From JAAXHF01 sp965242605 (lineage in GTDB: Bacteria; Desulfobacterota; Binatia; Bin18), in the NCBI GenBank assembly GCA_965242605.1, contig CBDESS010000004.1, positions 124,001-188,000 of the forward strand: a stretch of DNA of 64,000 nucleotides, read 5' to 3'. Positions 52,096-60,881 of the stretch are shown in pieces. Every line of letters starts with the position of its first letter. Positions within the stretch are counted from its first letter, which is position 1. The position numbers were made by a program, and so were the translations under genes. Under the pieces are notes generated by a model. The model was given only the letters and a program-made list of their open reading frames with translations. It was not told the origin of the DNA and ran no database searches.

Positions 52096-53814
52096 TCAGC
52101 CCTCGGGCAGGGCAAACACCAGCAGCGCGCTGCCCTTGCTGATATTGGGGTTCTCACCGACAATGCTGACGACCAGACCGCCCGCCCCGCTTGGGATGGC
52201 CACATATTGACGCCCGCCGACTTTATAGGTGATCGGCTGACCGCGCACTGTCGAGCCGGTCTGGAACTTCCACAACACCTCCCCGGTCGCGTCGTCCAAG
52301 GCCAACGCATAGCCCTGCTGATTGCCAGTAAACACCAGACCGCCGGCCGTCGCCAGCGCCCCGCCAACCATCGGATAGGTGTCTTTATAGCGCCATTTGA
52401 CCTTACCGCTCGTCGGATCAATGGCCGACAGATGGCCGTAGGCGGTTCCCAGATCGCCCTGCGTCTCGCCCGGGCCGCCGCCCCAGAACGGGATGCCCTG
52501 GATAAACATTGAGGTCGCTTTTTCCATCTTGCCGCAGCTCTCAATCGTCGGCACAAAGATCGCGTGCGCCGTGGGGCTGTAGGCCGCGGCGTAGGAGCCA
52601 TTTTGGCCCCCGACATTGCCGGGGCAGATCAGCTCAGGGTTACCACCCTGCATCGGGACGTATTTGGGATCACGCTGCGGCCGGCCGTTTTCATCAAGCC
52701 CCTTGGCCCAGTTCAACTGCTCCACATATGAGGCACCGTGCAGAAATGCCCCGCTGTGGCGGTCAAGGACATACAAAAAGCCGTTCCGGTTCGGCTGGGC
52801 CAGGGCCTTGACGGTTTGTGTCCCGCGTTGGACATCAAGCAGAAACATGCCGGTATTCCCGTCATAGTCCCAAATGTCGTGCGGCGTGAACTGGAAATAC
52901 CACTTCAGCTCGCCGGTATCCGGGTCCAGGGCAAGCACACAGTTGGTGTACAGATTATCGCCCTCACGGTTGTCTCCATTCCAGTCCGGAGACGGGTTGC
53001 CGGTTGCCCAATACAGCAGGTCGGCTTCCGGGTCGTAGGAGCCTGTCACCCAGGTCGGCCCGCCACCCTGCTTCCATGAGTCGCCCTCCCAGGTCTCATT
53101 GCCGGCCTCGCCCATATTGGGAATCGTGTAGCGACGCCACACCAGCTCGCCCGTCCTGGCATCGTAGGCGTCCAGATACCCCCGAATGCCATACTCGCCC
53201 CCGGCGATGCCGATAATGACCTTATCTTTGACGATCAGCGGTGCCGCGGTCACGCTGAAGCCCTTGCGATAATCATCCACCTCGGTATTCCACACCACCT
53301 CGCCGGTCTTACGATTCAGCGCCAGCACCCGGGCGTCCAGGGTACCCATGTAGAGCAGCTCGCCGGCAATGGCCGGCCCCCGGTTGCCCGGACCACAGCA
53401 GATCCGCAGGTCCTTGGGCAGTGGGTGGTCGTATCGCCACAGCATCTCGCCGCTGACCGTATCAAGGGCAAACAGGCTGTTGTAGGCCGCGGTCAGGTAC
53501 AGCACCCCGTCGGCCACCACCGGAGAGGCTTGCAGCTGGGCCGGAATCCCCGTCTGAAAGACCCAGGCGGCCTGGAGCTGCTTGACGGTGTGGCGGTTAA
53601 TATCGGTCAGCGGGCTGAACCGCCAGTTCTCATAATTGCCGCCGAACATCAGCCAGTCGCTCGTGTTCGTCGTCCCCTGGAGCAGCCGCTCGGTGGTTAC
53701 AGACAGCGGGCTCTCACCCGCTCCGGCATGCTCGTCGGCCCGCGCACCGACACTCAGCAGCAGCACGACCGCCAGACTGGCTCGACAGCTCCACCGCGTT
53801 ACAAGGTCCTGCAT
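52096..53814 (-). CDS. XoxF-type PQQ-dependent methanol/alcohol dehydrogenase
   Basis: A 572-residue periplasmic quinoprotein from ATG 53814 (GGAGGGAGAGAG upstream) with a signal peptide (ASLAVVLLLSVGARA). It is an eight-bladed propeller with NYENWRFSPL, vicinal cysteines in ICCGPGNRG, GLDEN, and the tryptophan-docking repeats. The catalytic region is FTPHDIWDYDGNTG: the Asp two residues after the catalytic Asp (DYD) marks lanthanide-dependent enzymes; calcium enzymes have a small residue there. No cytochrome domain. It would oxidise methanol or another alcohol from the CuMMO. No dedicated cytochrome or XoxJ gene adjoins it. Confidence 0.88.
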   Translation of the reverse strand: MQDLVTRWSCRASLAVVLLLSVGARADEHAGAGESPLSVTTERLLQGTTNTSDWLMFGGNYENWRFSPLTDINRHTVKQLQAAWVFQTGIPAQLQASPVVADGVLYLTAAYNSLFALDTVSGEMLWRYDHPLPKDLRICCGPGNRGPAIAGELLYMGTLDARVLALNRKTGEVVWNTEVDDYRKGFSVTAAPLIVKDKVIIGIAGGEYGIRGYLDAYDARTGELVWRRYTIPNMGEAGNETWEGDSWKQGGGPTWVTGSYDPEADLLYWATGNPSPDWNGDNREGDNLYTNCVLALDPDTGELKWYFQFTPHDIWDYDGNTGMFLLDVQRGTQTVKALAQPNRNGFLYVLDRHSGAFLHGASYVEQLNWAKGLDENGRPQRDPKYVPMQGGNPELICPGNVGGQNGSYAAAYSPTAHAIFVPTIESCGKMEKATSMFIQGIPFWGGGPGETQGDLGTAYGHLSAIDPTSGKVKWRYKDTYPMVGGALATAGGLVFTGNQQGYALALDDATGEVLWKFQTGSTVRGQPITYKVGGRQYVAIPSGAGGLVVSIVGENPNISKGSALLVFALPEG

Positions 53815-53862
53815 AGTCTCTCTCCCTCCGTAGGTGTTCGTCGCCCCCATATTGATACCTGC

Positions 53863-53891
53863 TTGACACGTTTGGTCAACCAAGGTGAAAT
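53863..53891 (+). promoter_or_regulatory. Candidate promoter/operator for the selenoprotein gene
   Basis: TTGACA at 53863-53868 with a weak -10-like TGAAAT at 53886-53891 (17-bp spacer). A short inverted repeat TTGGT-CA-ACCAA lies within the spacer. It is in the 115-bp divergent gap with the PQQ dehydrogenase. By eye only. Confidence 0.3.
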
Positions 53892-53929
53892 AGGAACACC
53901 ATGTTATCTGAACAGAGGAGGATCGGTTC

Positions 53930-54607
53930 ATGAGCAACGCACCTGGACTCAACCAGGAACTCAAGCAGGCCATTGAGGCGTTTCAGCAGGAAATGCTATC
54001 CAAAATCCCAGCCGACATTCGGAGTACGCTCCAGCGTACCACCGAGGATTTGGTCAAAACCGGAATTGCCGACCGCGCCCTGACGGTTGGTGACACGGCC
54101 CCTGATTTCAGTCTGCCAAATGTGCGCGGCGAACAGGTCAGCCTGTCGGGCCGGCTGGACAAAGGTCCGGTCGTCCTGGCCTTTTACCGGGGCAACTGGT
54201 GACCCTACTGCAACCTGCAGTTGCAGGCCTACAAGAAATACCTCGCCGCAATGCAAGCCTATGGAGCCTCGGTCTTCGCCGTCTCTCCCCAGACGCCGGA
54301 CAACTCTTTGACGATGGCCGAGAAGAATGCCCTGCCGTTTGAGGTCTTAAGCGATGTGGGCAATCGGGTGGCCCGTCGTTTCGGGCTGGTGTTTGCCCTC
54401 GTTGACGAGCTGCGTCCACTGTACGATCAGATCGGGGCGAAGCTGCCGGATTTCAACGGCGACCCCTCGTATGAACTGCCCATTCCCGCCACCTATATCA
54501 TTGGCCAGGACGGTGTCATTCAACTGGCCTACGTTGATGCCGATTATACCCACCGGCTTGAGCCGGCAGACATTATCGACAGCTTGGCCGCCGCTCAGGC
54601 GCAGTGA
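53930..54607 (+). CDS. Peroxiredoxin-like selenoprotein (TGA read as Sec)
   Basis: From ATG 53930 (GAGGAGGATCGGTTC upstream) the frame holds one internal TGA at 54200-54202 (codon 91) and then runs on to 54607, 225 residues. Around it: DTAPDFSLPNVRGEQVSLSG, VVLAFYRGNW-TGA-PYCNLQL, then SVFAVSPQTPDNS. In AhpC/TSA relatives the sequence is FYRGxWCPYC, so the TGA replaces the catalytic Cys and Cys94 (U-x-x-C) is kept. A perfect hairpin begins 5 bases after the TGA. Selenocysteine is the simplest reading. Likely detoxifies peroxide. Confidence 0.85.
54208..54226 (+). promoter_or_regulatory. Candidate bacterial SECIS hairpin
   Basis: CTGCAAC (54208-54214) and GTTGCAG (54220-54226) form a perfect 7-bp stem with loop CTGCA, starting five bases after the UGA (54200-54202). 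Bacterial SECIS elements lie right there. The loop lacks the common GG/GU apex, so SelB binding needs testing. Confidence 0.55.
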
Positions 54608-54615
54608 AGCAGACG

Positions 54616-55084
54616 CTAGTAGCCGGTCGTGACCTCAACCAGAATCTGATCGGGGTCGCGCACATACACAGAGCCGGACTGTTCGGAGCCGTGCAGCGAA
54701 TGCGGAATCTGCCCGGCTTTCAGCCCGGCCACAATTTTCCGGTAGTGTTCGGGACTGGCTTTGAGTGCCACATGATGCATGCTACCTACTCCCCGGACGG
54801 TCCGGGCCCTTTTTCGGAAAGTCAAAAAAGGCCAGTTGATTACCGCCCCCCATATCTAGGAAGATATGGGTTGAGCTGGGTTCATCCCGGTTGGTCATGA
54901 TCCTGGTCAGCCGCATGCCCAGCAGCGTGGTATAAAACTCGATCGTGGCCTCCAGGTCTGAACAGATCAGGGCCAGATGATCGACTCCCGCGGTCGGGAC
55001 GGTCCCGGCCGGGGCTTCCCCGTGCGGCAAATAGCGCGCTTTCAACTCCTGCCGCCGCGCTTGGTAGACATCGTGTTCTGCCAT
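54616..55084 (-). pseudogene. VOC-family protein, frameshifted
   Basis: From ATG 55084: the domain GVDHLALICSDLEATIEFYTTL, IMTNRDEPSSTHIFLDMGGG and LAFFDFPKKGP ends in a stop at 54782. The same fold continues in another frame as GVGSMHHVALKASPEHYRKI and GSVYVRDPDQILVEVTTGY. One indel near 54800 separates them. Both His/Glu ligand regions (VDHLAL, ILVEV) are present. Damaged gene or sequencing error. Confidence 0.75.
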
Positions 55085-55159
55085 AGCTCGCCTCCTGCGC
55101 TCTGGTGTACGCGGTTCGGACGCTGAAGGCAAGAAAATGTGTCCCGTATCTGAATGTCC

Positions 55160-56299
55160 TCACAGGACTTTTTCGTACACCCGATAGGTCTTATACCGCT
55201 CCGCCCCCATCCGCTCCAGGCCACGGATCATCGGCCAGTTATCCTCAAGAATCCATGAGCATTCTACATATGGATAGCCGTTCTTGGGCGCTTCCTGCCA
55301 GAGTTTGAGATACAGCATGACATCCAGACCCCTGAGACGCCCCCCCGGTTTGAGCCCCAACAGCAAGACCCGGGTCGCATTCACCGAGCGGCGATACCAC
55401 AGCAGCTTCAGCCAGCCAAACGGCAACAGACGCCCGTTCATCCGTCGCAGGATTTGATTGTAGTCCGGCAGGGCCAGGGCAAAACCGACCGGCTGGCCCT
55501 CTAACTCAGCAATCAAACACAGCCGCGGGTCGGCAATCCTGCGCACCTGTTTGACAAAATGATCGAGCTCGGCCTCGGTCACTGGGACAAAACCCCAGTT
55601 GTGCTGCCAAGCCTGTTGATAGAGGGCAAACAGATGGGTGATCTCGGTCCCAAAACGGTGCCAGTCAAGCGAACGAATGGTCACCCGCTGCGCCCGTTGC
55701 AAGCGCTCAACCCCGCGCACCAAACGGGCGGGTGGCGTCGCATCGGCCCGGACATCGATCAGGTAGGCGAGCAAGTCTTTTGCTTTGCGGTAGCCGGCGG
55801 CTTCAATCAACTTGGCGTAGTATGTCGGGTTGTAGGGCATCATCAGCATCGGCGGGTGTTCAAAGCCACCAACCAGCAGCCCACACGTCTCATTGGTCGA
55901 GAAATTCATCGGACCCTGGATATGGCTCATACCCCGTTCGGCGACCCAGCCCTCGGCGGCACGCAGCAGAGCCGAAGCAACAGCCGGGTCATTGACACTC
56001 TCGAAGAAACCAAAAAAGCCGACTGGCCGGTTATGGAACGAGACGTATCGGTGGTTCACAATAGCCGCGATACGGCCAAGCACCTCTTTGGCCCGCAGGG
56101 CGAGAAAATACTCAACCGCGGCGTGTTGATGAAAGGGGTGCTTGGCGGGGTTCAGCAACTCCTTGAGGTCGATCAGGAGGGGAGGAACCCAGGCCGGCTC
56201 ATGGCGGTACAGACGCTCGGGAAGACTCAGAAAAGAACGGCGCGCCGAGCGTCGCCGAACTGGGACCACCCGCACCCCTTGCTGGTCCGGATCGCTCAA
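55160..56299 (-). CDS. GNAT-type ceramide synthase candidate (bCerS)
   Basis: A 379-residue protein of the double-GNAT (acyl-CoA N-acyltransferase) superfamily: VPPLLIDLKELLNPAKHPF, GFFESVNDPAVASALLRAAE, GPMNFSTNETCGLLVGGFEH, and MMPYNPTYYAKLIEAAGYRK at mid-chain. CLIAELEGQPVGFALALPDY (GNAT core) and WILEDNWPMIRGLERMGAER follow at the end. The same type of protein was identified as the bacterial ceramide synthase in Caulobacter, next to serine palmitoyltransferase. Here it is 17 bp after the spt gene on the same strand. It would N-acylate 3-oxosphinganine or sphinganine. Confidence 0.75.
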   Translation of the reverse strand: MSDPDQQGVRVVPVRRRSARRSFLSLPERLYRHEPAWVPPLLIDLKELLNPAKHPFHQHAAVEYFLALRAKEVLGRIAAIVNHRYVSFHNRPVGFFGFFESVNDPAVASALLRAAEGWVAERGMSHIQGPMNFSTNETCGLLVGGFEHPPMLMMPYNPTYYAKLIEAAGYRKAKDLLAYLIDVRADATPPARLVRGVERLQRAQRVTIRSLDWHRFGTEITHLFALYQQAWQHNWGFVPVTEAELDHFVKQVRRIADPRLCLIAELEGQPVGFALALPDYNQILRRMNGRLLPFGWLKLLWYRRSVNATRVLLLGLKPGGRLRGLDVMLYLKLWQEAPKNGYPYVECSWILEDNWPMIRGLERMGAERYKTYRVYEKVL

Positions 56300-56316
56300 G
56301 GCCCGGCCCGGGCGGT

Positions 56317-57513
56317 TTAGACCGCCACCTGGCTGCGAATGTCCAGGTGGCGACGGCCACGATCAAAGGCGTCAAGCACAAAATCAACCTGCTCGTCGGT
56401 ATGCGTCGCCATCATAGAAATCCGCACCCGACAGGAGTGGTCGGGCACCGCTGGAGGAATGACCGGATTGGTAAAAATCCCGCAGTCATAGAGCGATTTC
56501 CACATCAGCCAGGTCTCAATCGGCTGACCAGTGACAACGGGAATGATCGGGGTTTCGCTGACGCCGATATTATACCCCAGGCTCTTCAGCCCGTCCTGCA
56601 TCCGGCAGGTGTTACGCCACAGGGCTTGCCGTCGCTCGGGCTCTGCCTCAATCACACCAAGGGCGGCCAAGACCGTTGCCACCGAAGCCGGTGGCATACT
56701 CGCACTGAAAATCAAGGAGCGGGCATGGTGCTTAAGGTAGTGAATAACCGGATCAGGTCCGGCCACTACGCCGCCGATAGAGGCTAGGGATTTTGAGAAT
56801 GTCGCCACAATCAGCGTGACCTGGTCTTCGAGACGATAGTGTTCGGCAGTCCCGGCACCCCGCTCGCCCAGCACGCCAAAGCTGTGGGCGTCGTCAACCA
56901 GAATGTCGGCTTCGTAGCGTTCGGACAGGCGGACTAACCCCGGCAGGTCCACAACATCACCGTCCATGGAAAAGACCCCGTCGGTGACAATGAGCTTTCC
57001 GGCCTCCCTCGCGCTGCGGGCCAGATATTGTTCGAGAATGCTCAGATCGTTGTGTGGGTAGCGGTGGACCGTGCCGTAGGCCAAGCGGGCGCTATCAACC
57101 AGACTGGCGTGGTTGAGCTTGTCGAGATACAGGGAGTCCCCTCGTCCGATCAGACCGGCCACCACGCCCAAATTCGTCTGATAGCCGGTGCTGAACACCA
57201 GCGCTCCTTCTTTGTTGAGAAATCGGGCTAGGCGGTCTTCCAGCTCTTCGTGCAGGTCAAGCGTGCCATTCAGAAAACGGCTTCCGGTACAGCCGCTCCC
57301 GTAGCGCTGCAAGGCGTCGGCCGCAGCTTCAAGAACCTTGGGGTGGTGGGTCAAGCCCAAGTAATTATTGGACCCCATCATGATCTTGCGCTCACCGTTC
57401 ACCGTCACTTCTGTCCCGTCAGAGGCTTCAATGGGCAGAAAAAAGGGATAATATCCCCCAGCCTGTGCTTCCCGGGCCCGCGTAAAGCGGACGCATTTGT
57501 CCAACAGTTTCAT
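56317..57513 (-). CDS. spt: Serine palmitoyltransferase
   Basis: A 398-residue PLP-dependent alpha-oxoamine synthase that condenses L-serine with an acyl thioester. PLP Lys241 is in TFSKSLASIGG, where the BioF at 9.5 kb has GTLGKALGG. The PLP Asp sits in LVDDAHSFGVLG and the His in NHASLVD. An N-terminal YYPFFLPIEASDG, found in bacterial SPTs, also separates it from BioF. First committed step of sphingolipids. Forms a minus-strand unit with the GNAT gene; upstream at 94 bp lies the reductase gene. Confidence 0.85.
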   Translation of the reverse strand: MKLLDKCVRFTRAREAQAGGYYPFFLPIEASDGTEVTVNGERKIMMGSNNYLGLTHHPKVLEAAADALQRYGSGCTGSRFLNGTLDLHEELEDRLARFLNKEGALVFSTGYQTNLGVVAGLIGRGDSLYLDKLNHASLVDSARLAYGTVHRYPHNDLSILEQYLARSAREAGKLIVTDGVFSMDGDVVDLPGLVRLSERYEADILVDDAHSFGVLGERGAGTAEHYRLEDQVTLIVATFSKSLASIGGVVAGPDPVIHYLKHHARSLIFSASMPPASVATVLAALGVIEAEPERRQALWRNTCRMQDGLKSLGYNIGVSETPIIPVVTGQPIETWLMWKSLYDCGIFTNPVIPPAVPDHSCRVRISMMATHTDEQVDFVLDAFDRGRRHLDIRSQVAV

Positions 57514-57607
57514 CCAGCTTCCTCTCCGGTGACAGGCTCACAATTCTCAACGTGGAGCCGTATCGGACAGCTTCGCCCCTTTCCTCGGTTCAGATTCATA
57601 TGTACTC

Positions 57608-58597
57608 CTACAGCCAGCCCTGTTCTCGATACCACGCGACCGTGCGTGTCAAGCCGTCAGCCAAGGGCATACGCGCTTCAAAGCACAAATCCTGTCGGGC
57701 GGCTGCAGTTTCACACAACCAGCTGGGGGCCAGCAGCTCCTGAACTTTGTCTCGATTAAAGATCGTGGTCCGCCCCATCATCGCCGCGCCCCACTCACTG
57801 CAACGAGCGGCCAGCCGCACCACCCAGTGGGGCACGCCCACCGTGCGGACCCGCCGCCCGAGTGCGTGGGCGATCCCGGTCGCAAGCTCTGCCCGACTGT
57901 AGGAGCGCGCTTCGGCAATATGGTAGATACCCGACACCTCGGCACGGGTGGCGGCTCGAATCAAAGCGTCCACCAAATCATGGACATGGATGAGTTGGAG
58001 AAGCCCCCCGGCCCCTCTAGGCATGAGAAAGACCCCTCGCATAGCCAGTTGAAACAGCAGGAAAAAGTCCCGGTCGCGTGGCCCGTACACCACAGGCGCA
58101 CGCAGAACCACGACCTCGGACTCATCCATCAGCGCCCGGCAGGCCAGCTCTCCGGCTAATTTGCTGCGCCCGTAGGCCGTCAGCGGCCGGGGCTCAGCGT
58201 CTATACCAAGCGGCCGGCCGTCTCGGGCCGGGCCAACCGCAGCCAGGGAACTCAGATAGACGAGCCGGCGTGGACGTGACGGAGCGGCCCGAATAGCCTC
58301 CACCAGCGCCCTCGTCCCCTGCCCATTGACCCGCTCATAGACGATTGCGGCGTGGGCTTTGGTTACCGCAGCGATATGAAAGATCACATCAACATCGGCA
58401 AGGGCCCGAGCCAGGGCTGCCGCGTCATTCATATCGCCCTGCATACACTCCACGCCGCGCGCACTCAGCCGTGCCACATCGTCCGCCTTCCGGACCAGGG
58501 CCCGCAGGTGGAACGGCTGTGGGGTGAGTGTTTCGAGCAGGTGAGAACCAACAAAACCCGTCCCCCCCGTAATCAGGACCCGGCTGCCCGGGGCCAT
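57608..58597 (-). CDS. NAD-dependent epimerase/dehydratase, ceramide reductase candidate (CerR-like)
   Basis: A 329-residue extended SDR: RVLITGGTGFVGSHLLETL (NAD site), GDMNDAAALARALADVDVIF, VYLSSLAAVGPA (Ser) and YGRSKLAGELACRAL (Y-x-x-x-K). ATG 58597 is chosen because the upstream extension is low-complexity and lies in the divergent gap. In Caulobacter an SDR of this type reduces the 3-oxo group in ceramide synthesis; by position this is the likely counterpart. Many SDRs act on sugars, so context is the main support. Confidence 0.7.
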   Translation of the reverse strand: MAPGSRVLITGGTGFVGSHLLETLTPQPFHLRALVRKADDVARLSARGVECMQGDMNDAAALARALADVDVIFHIAAVTKAHAAIVYERVNGQGTRALVEAIRAAPSRPRRLVYLSSLAAVGPARDGRPLGIDAEPRPLTAYGRSKLAGELACRALMDESEVVVLRAPVVYGPRDRDFFLLFQLAMRGVFLMPRGAGGLLQLIHVHDLVDALIRAATRAEVSGIYHIAEARSYSRAELATGIAHALGRRVRTVGVPHWVVRLAARCSEWGAAMMGRTTIFNRDKVQELLAPSWLCETAAARQDLCFEARMPLADGLTRTVAWYREQGWL

Positions 58598-58832
58598 AGC
58601 TGTTCGCCATGTTTGCCTCACCCGTACATCCAGAACTTCAACATGGTCACCAGCATACCAGATTTCAAAACGTTTACCAAGTGGTATTGGCTCAAGCTCA
58701 AAAATCCCACCGCCTTCCAATTCACCCGATCCGTCCACCTCACCCGAATCTTGACACTCTGACCGAGACCCATTTAGTCTTCCCCCAGCGGTCGATATCC
58801 GAATCGGGCCCAAAAGTAGGACACTTGGTCAT

Positions 58833-59966
58833 ATGTCTGAGCTCACCCCTGTCAGCCTCCCAACGGCCACTCCGCTTATTGCGGCCGACTATCGGCGTCG
58901 GTTTGCCAGTGCTTTTCAACCCCAGCCGTGGAAGTATTGGAGCGATATGCTGGCCTCCGCCGGCCTGGGTTGGGGATTCTTTGGTCTGAGTCTGTACGCG
59001 CCGATCGGTTCTGTAGTCTATCTGGGCTGTAGCGGCGTCGCTATCCTGGCCCTGCTGCGAGCCGTGCTGTTCATTCACGAACTCGTCCACCTCAAGCGTC
59101 ACGCCGTGCCTGGTTTTGAAACCGCCTGGCTCATCCTGGTCGGCCTTCCGCTCATGGTTCCCAGCATCATGTATGATCAGCACGGCAATCACCATCGCCA
59201 GGCAACTTTTGGCACCCCGGACGACCCCGAATACCTGCCGCTGGCCCACACCCATACGCTCGGACTTGTCTGGTTTGTCGTCCAGGTCAGCATTGTTCCG
59301 GTCTTGCTGGCCCTGCGCTGGGGTCTTATCGGCCCGCTCGCGGCGTGTCTGCCGCGGCTGCGTCCCTGTGTCATCCGCCACGCCTCAAGCCTTGTCATCA
59401 ATCCCCGCTATCGTCGGCCACTGCCCACAAAACAGCAGCGAACCCGCTTTGCCGCCCAGGAAGCCGGAGCGGGCGTCTTGTTGTGGGGTGTTACGCTCGG
59501 CTGCCATCTGGGCTGGATTTCGCCCGCCTGGCTACTCCAGTGGTTCTTGACCGGGGCCGGCATCCTGGTCGTCAACCAAGTCCGAACCCTGGCCGCCCAT
59601 CGCTACACCAGCCAAGGGCGGGCCGTCACCACGGTTGACCAAGTCCTGGACTCGATCACGCTCCGGGGCTACTCACTCAACGACGATCTCTTCTTGAAGA
59701 GGAGGTCAGCATTGTTTACCGTGCTGACCGCTGCGGCCGCTCCGGTCGGGCTCCGTTACCACGCCCTGCACCACTTTCTGCCCACCGTCCCCTACCACAG
59801 CTTGGGTGCCCTGCACCGCCGGCTTGAGGCCGAACTAGGCCAGGACTCGCCCTACCGGCAGACCTACCAGAGCGGCATTGTGTCGACTATCTCTGCCCTC
59901 ATCCGGCACGGCTCACCGGAGATGACGCCGGACCAGCAGCTTGAGGATCGCCGGGCCGCCCAATAA
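58833..59966 (+). CDS. Membrane fatty acid/sphingolipid desaturase or hydroxylase
   Basis: A 377-residue membrane di-iron enzyme. The three histidine boxes are intact: FIHELVHLKRH (HxxxH), QHGNHHRQA (HxxHH) and YHALHHFLP (HxxHH). Four or more membrane helices lie around them. It is the only plus-strand gene in the sphingolipid locus and diverges from the reductase gene with a 235-bp gap. It may desaturate or hydroxylate the long-chain base or the acyl chain. It overlaps the convergent cytidylyltransferase gene by 54 bp. Confidence 0.85.
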   Translation: MSELTPVSLPTATPLIAADYRRRFASAFQPQPWKYWSDMLASAGLGWGFFGLSLYAPIGSVVYLGCSGVAILALLRAVLFIHELVHLKRHAVPGFETAWLILVGLPLMVPSIMYDQHGNHHRQATFGTPDDPEYLPLAHTHTLGLVWFVVQVSIVPVLLALRWGLIGPLAACLPRLRPCVIRHASSLVINPRYRRPLPTKQQRTRFAAQEAGAGVLLWGVTLGCHLGWISPAWLLQWFLTGAGILVVNQVRTLAAHRYTSQGRAVTTVDQVLDSITLRGYSLNDDLFLKRRSALFTVLTAAAAPVGLRYHALHHFLPTVPYHSLGALHRRLEAELGQDSPYRQTYQSGIVSTISALIRHGSPEMTPDQQLEDRRAAQ

Positions 59967-60866
59967 AAAAGGATGGCGGCGCTGGCGGTCGGTCGGTCGC
60001 CAGGCAAGCCCGGCATGGCGGCCGACCTTCCACGCTACATAGGGCAACCAGTCGTCAAATGTCAGTCCGGATTTGAGCAACCACAGCGCGTAGCGACCTT
60101 TGGCCAAGACACGCCGGACCTTCCAGTCCCAGCGTATCCGGCGACAGTGTCGGCGCGAGATCGTCACCTGCCATGCACCGGCCCGGCCCGATTCAGAAAC
60201 GCTGAGGTGCAGCTTCCCGCGACGCTCCAACTCGGACAAGGCGTGTTCGGCAACCCGACCGTAGCGCTCAGCCGCCGTACTATAGAGGGCCTGGATCGCA
60301 GCGGGTTGCTCGGCGCGTAACTCCGTACTGTAGGTCTCCCGAAAGCCACGTTGCCACAGTTCAGCGGCCTCAAACCGGGCCGGCAACAGGGCCGTTATCC
60401 GCCCAACCAGGGTCAGGCTGGCCTCAACACACGCGCTGACAACGCGCTCACGGCAGGCTTCATCACGACTATAGACCAGCCGGGTCGGCTGACAGAAGCG
60501 TCCCCAGACGATCGCATGTAGACTGTGAAGAGAGGCACCAGACACAAAATCGCGCAGCGAAATCACTGCGTACTTGGCTCGCACCGTGCGCGGGCCACCC
60601 CCGACCTCCAGATACAACACGTTTGGCGGCAGGACGGCATTCAAGACGGCCAGCATTCGCGAGGCAAAGACAGCCCGGTAGCTATCGACCAAGACATAGA
60701 AATCCAACACACCCCCGCTCGTGTGTTGGCGGAGACACGAGCCGTAGAAGAGGACGGCAGCAACGGCTGGGCCGTGACGGCGGCGGATCTCGTCGGTAAC
60801 GGCCCGCGCCGCTTCGGAGGTGGGCTGGCCGAGTTCTCGGCCCACAATTTCGTATAAGGCGCTCAT
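59913..60866 (-). CDS. Tam41-like phosphatidate cytidylyltransferase, possible CDP-ceramide synthase
   Basis: A 317-residue protein resembling Tam41/Mmp37, the nucleotidyltransferase that makes CDP-diacylglycerol. The core reads VAAVLFYGSCLRQHTSGGVL, DFYVLVDSYRAVF, VLYLEVGGGPRTVRAKYAVI and SLRDFVSGASLHSLHAIVWG. This GS..(Q)..D-x-x-V pattern followed by KY-x-V-I is that of the nucleotidyltransferase fold and Tam41 family. It lies 16 bp after the lipid kinase gene on the same strand. A kinase plus a cytidylyltransferase plus a CDP-alcohol transferase in one row suggests activation of ceramide-1-phosphate as CDP-ceramide. That substrate is inference. Confidence 0.65.
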   Translation of the reverse strand: MSALYEIVGRELGQPTSEAARAVTDEIRRRHGPAVAAVLFYGSCLRQHTSGGVLDFYVLVDSYRAVFASRMLAVLNAVLPPNVLYLEVGGGPRTVRAKYAVISLRDFVSGASLHSLHAIVWGRFCQPTRLVYSRDEACRERVVSACVEASLTLVGRITALLPARFEAAELWQRGFRETYSTELRAEQPAAIQALYSTAAERYGRVAEHALSELERRGKLHLSVSESGRAGAWQVTISRRHCRRIRWDWKVRRVLAKGRYALWLLKSGLTFDDWLPYVAWKVGRHAGLAWRPTDRQRRHPFLLGGPAILKLLVRRHLR

Positions 60867-60881
60867 CGGGCGTGCGCTGTG

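Noticed and set aside
39033..54607. The two peroxiredoxin TGAs as ordinary nonsense mutations
   Set aside because: Both fall exactly on the catalytic Cys, where Sec is known in these families, and downstream homology is intact; kept as selenocysteine candidates, less sure for the first gene.
56317..57513. Second bioF
   Set aside because: The lysine motif TFSKSLASIGG and the ceramide-gene neighbours fit serine palmitoyltransferase; a complete bioF is already in the biotin operon.
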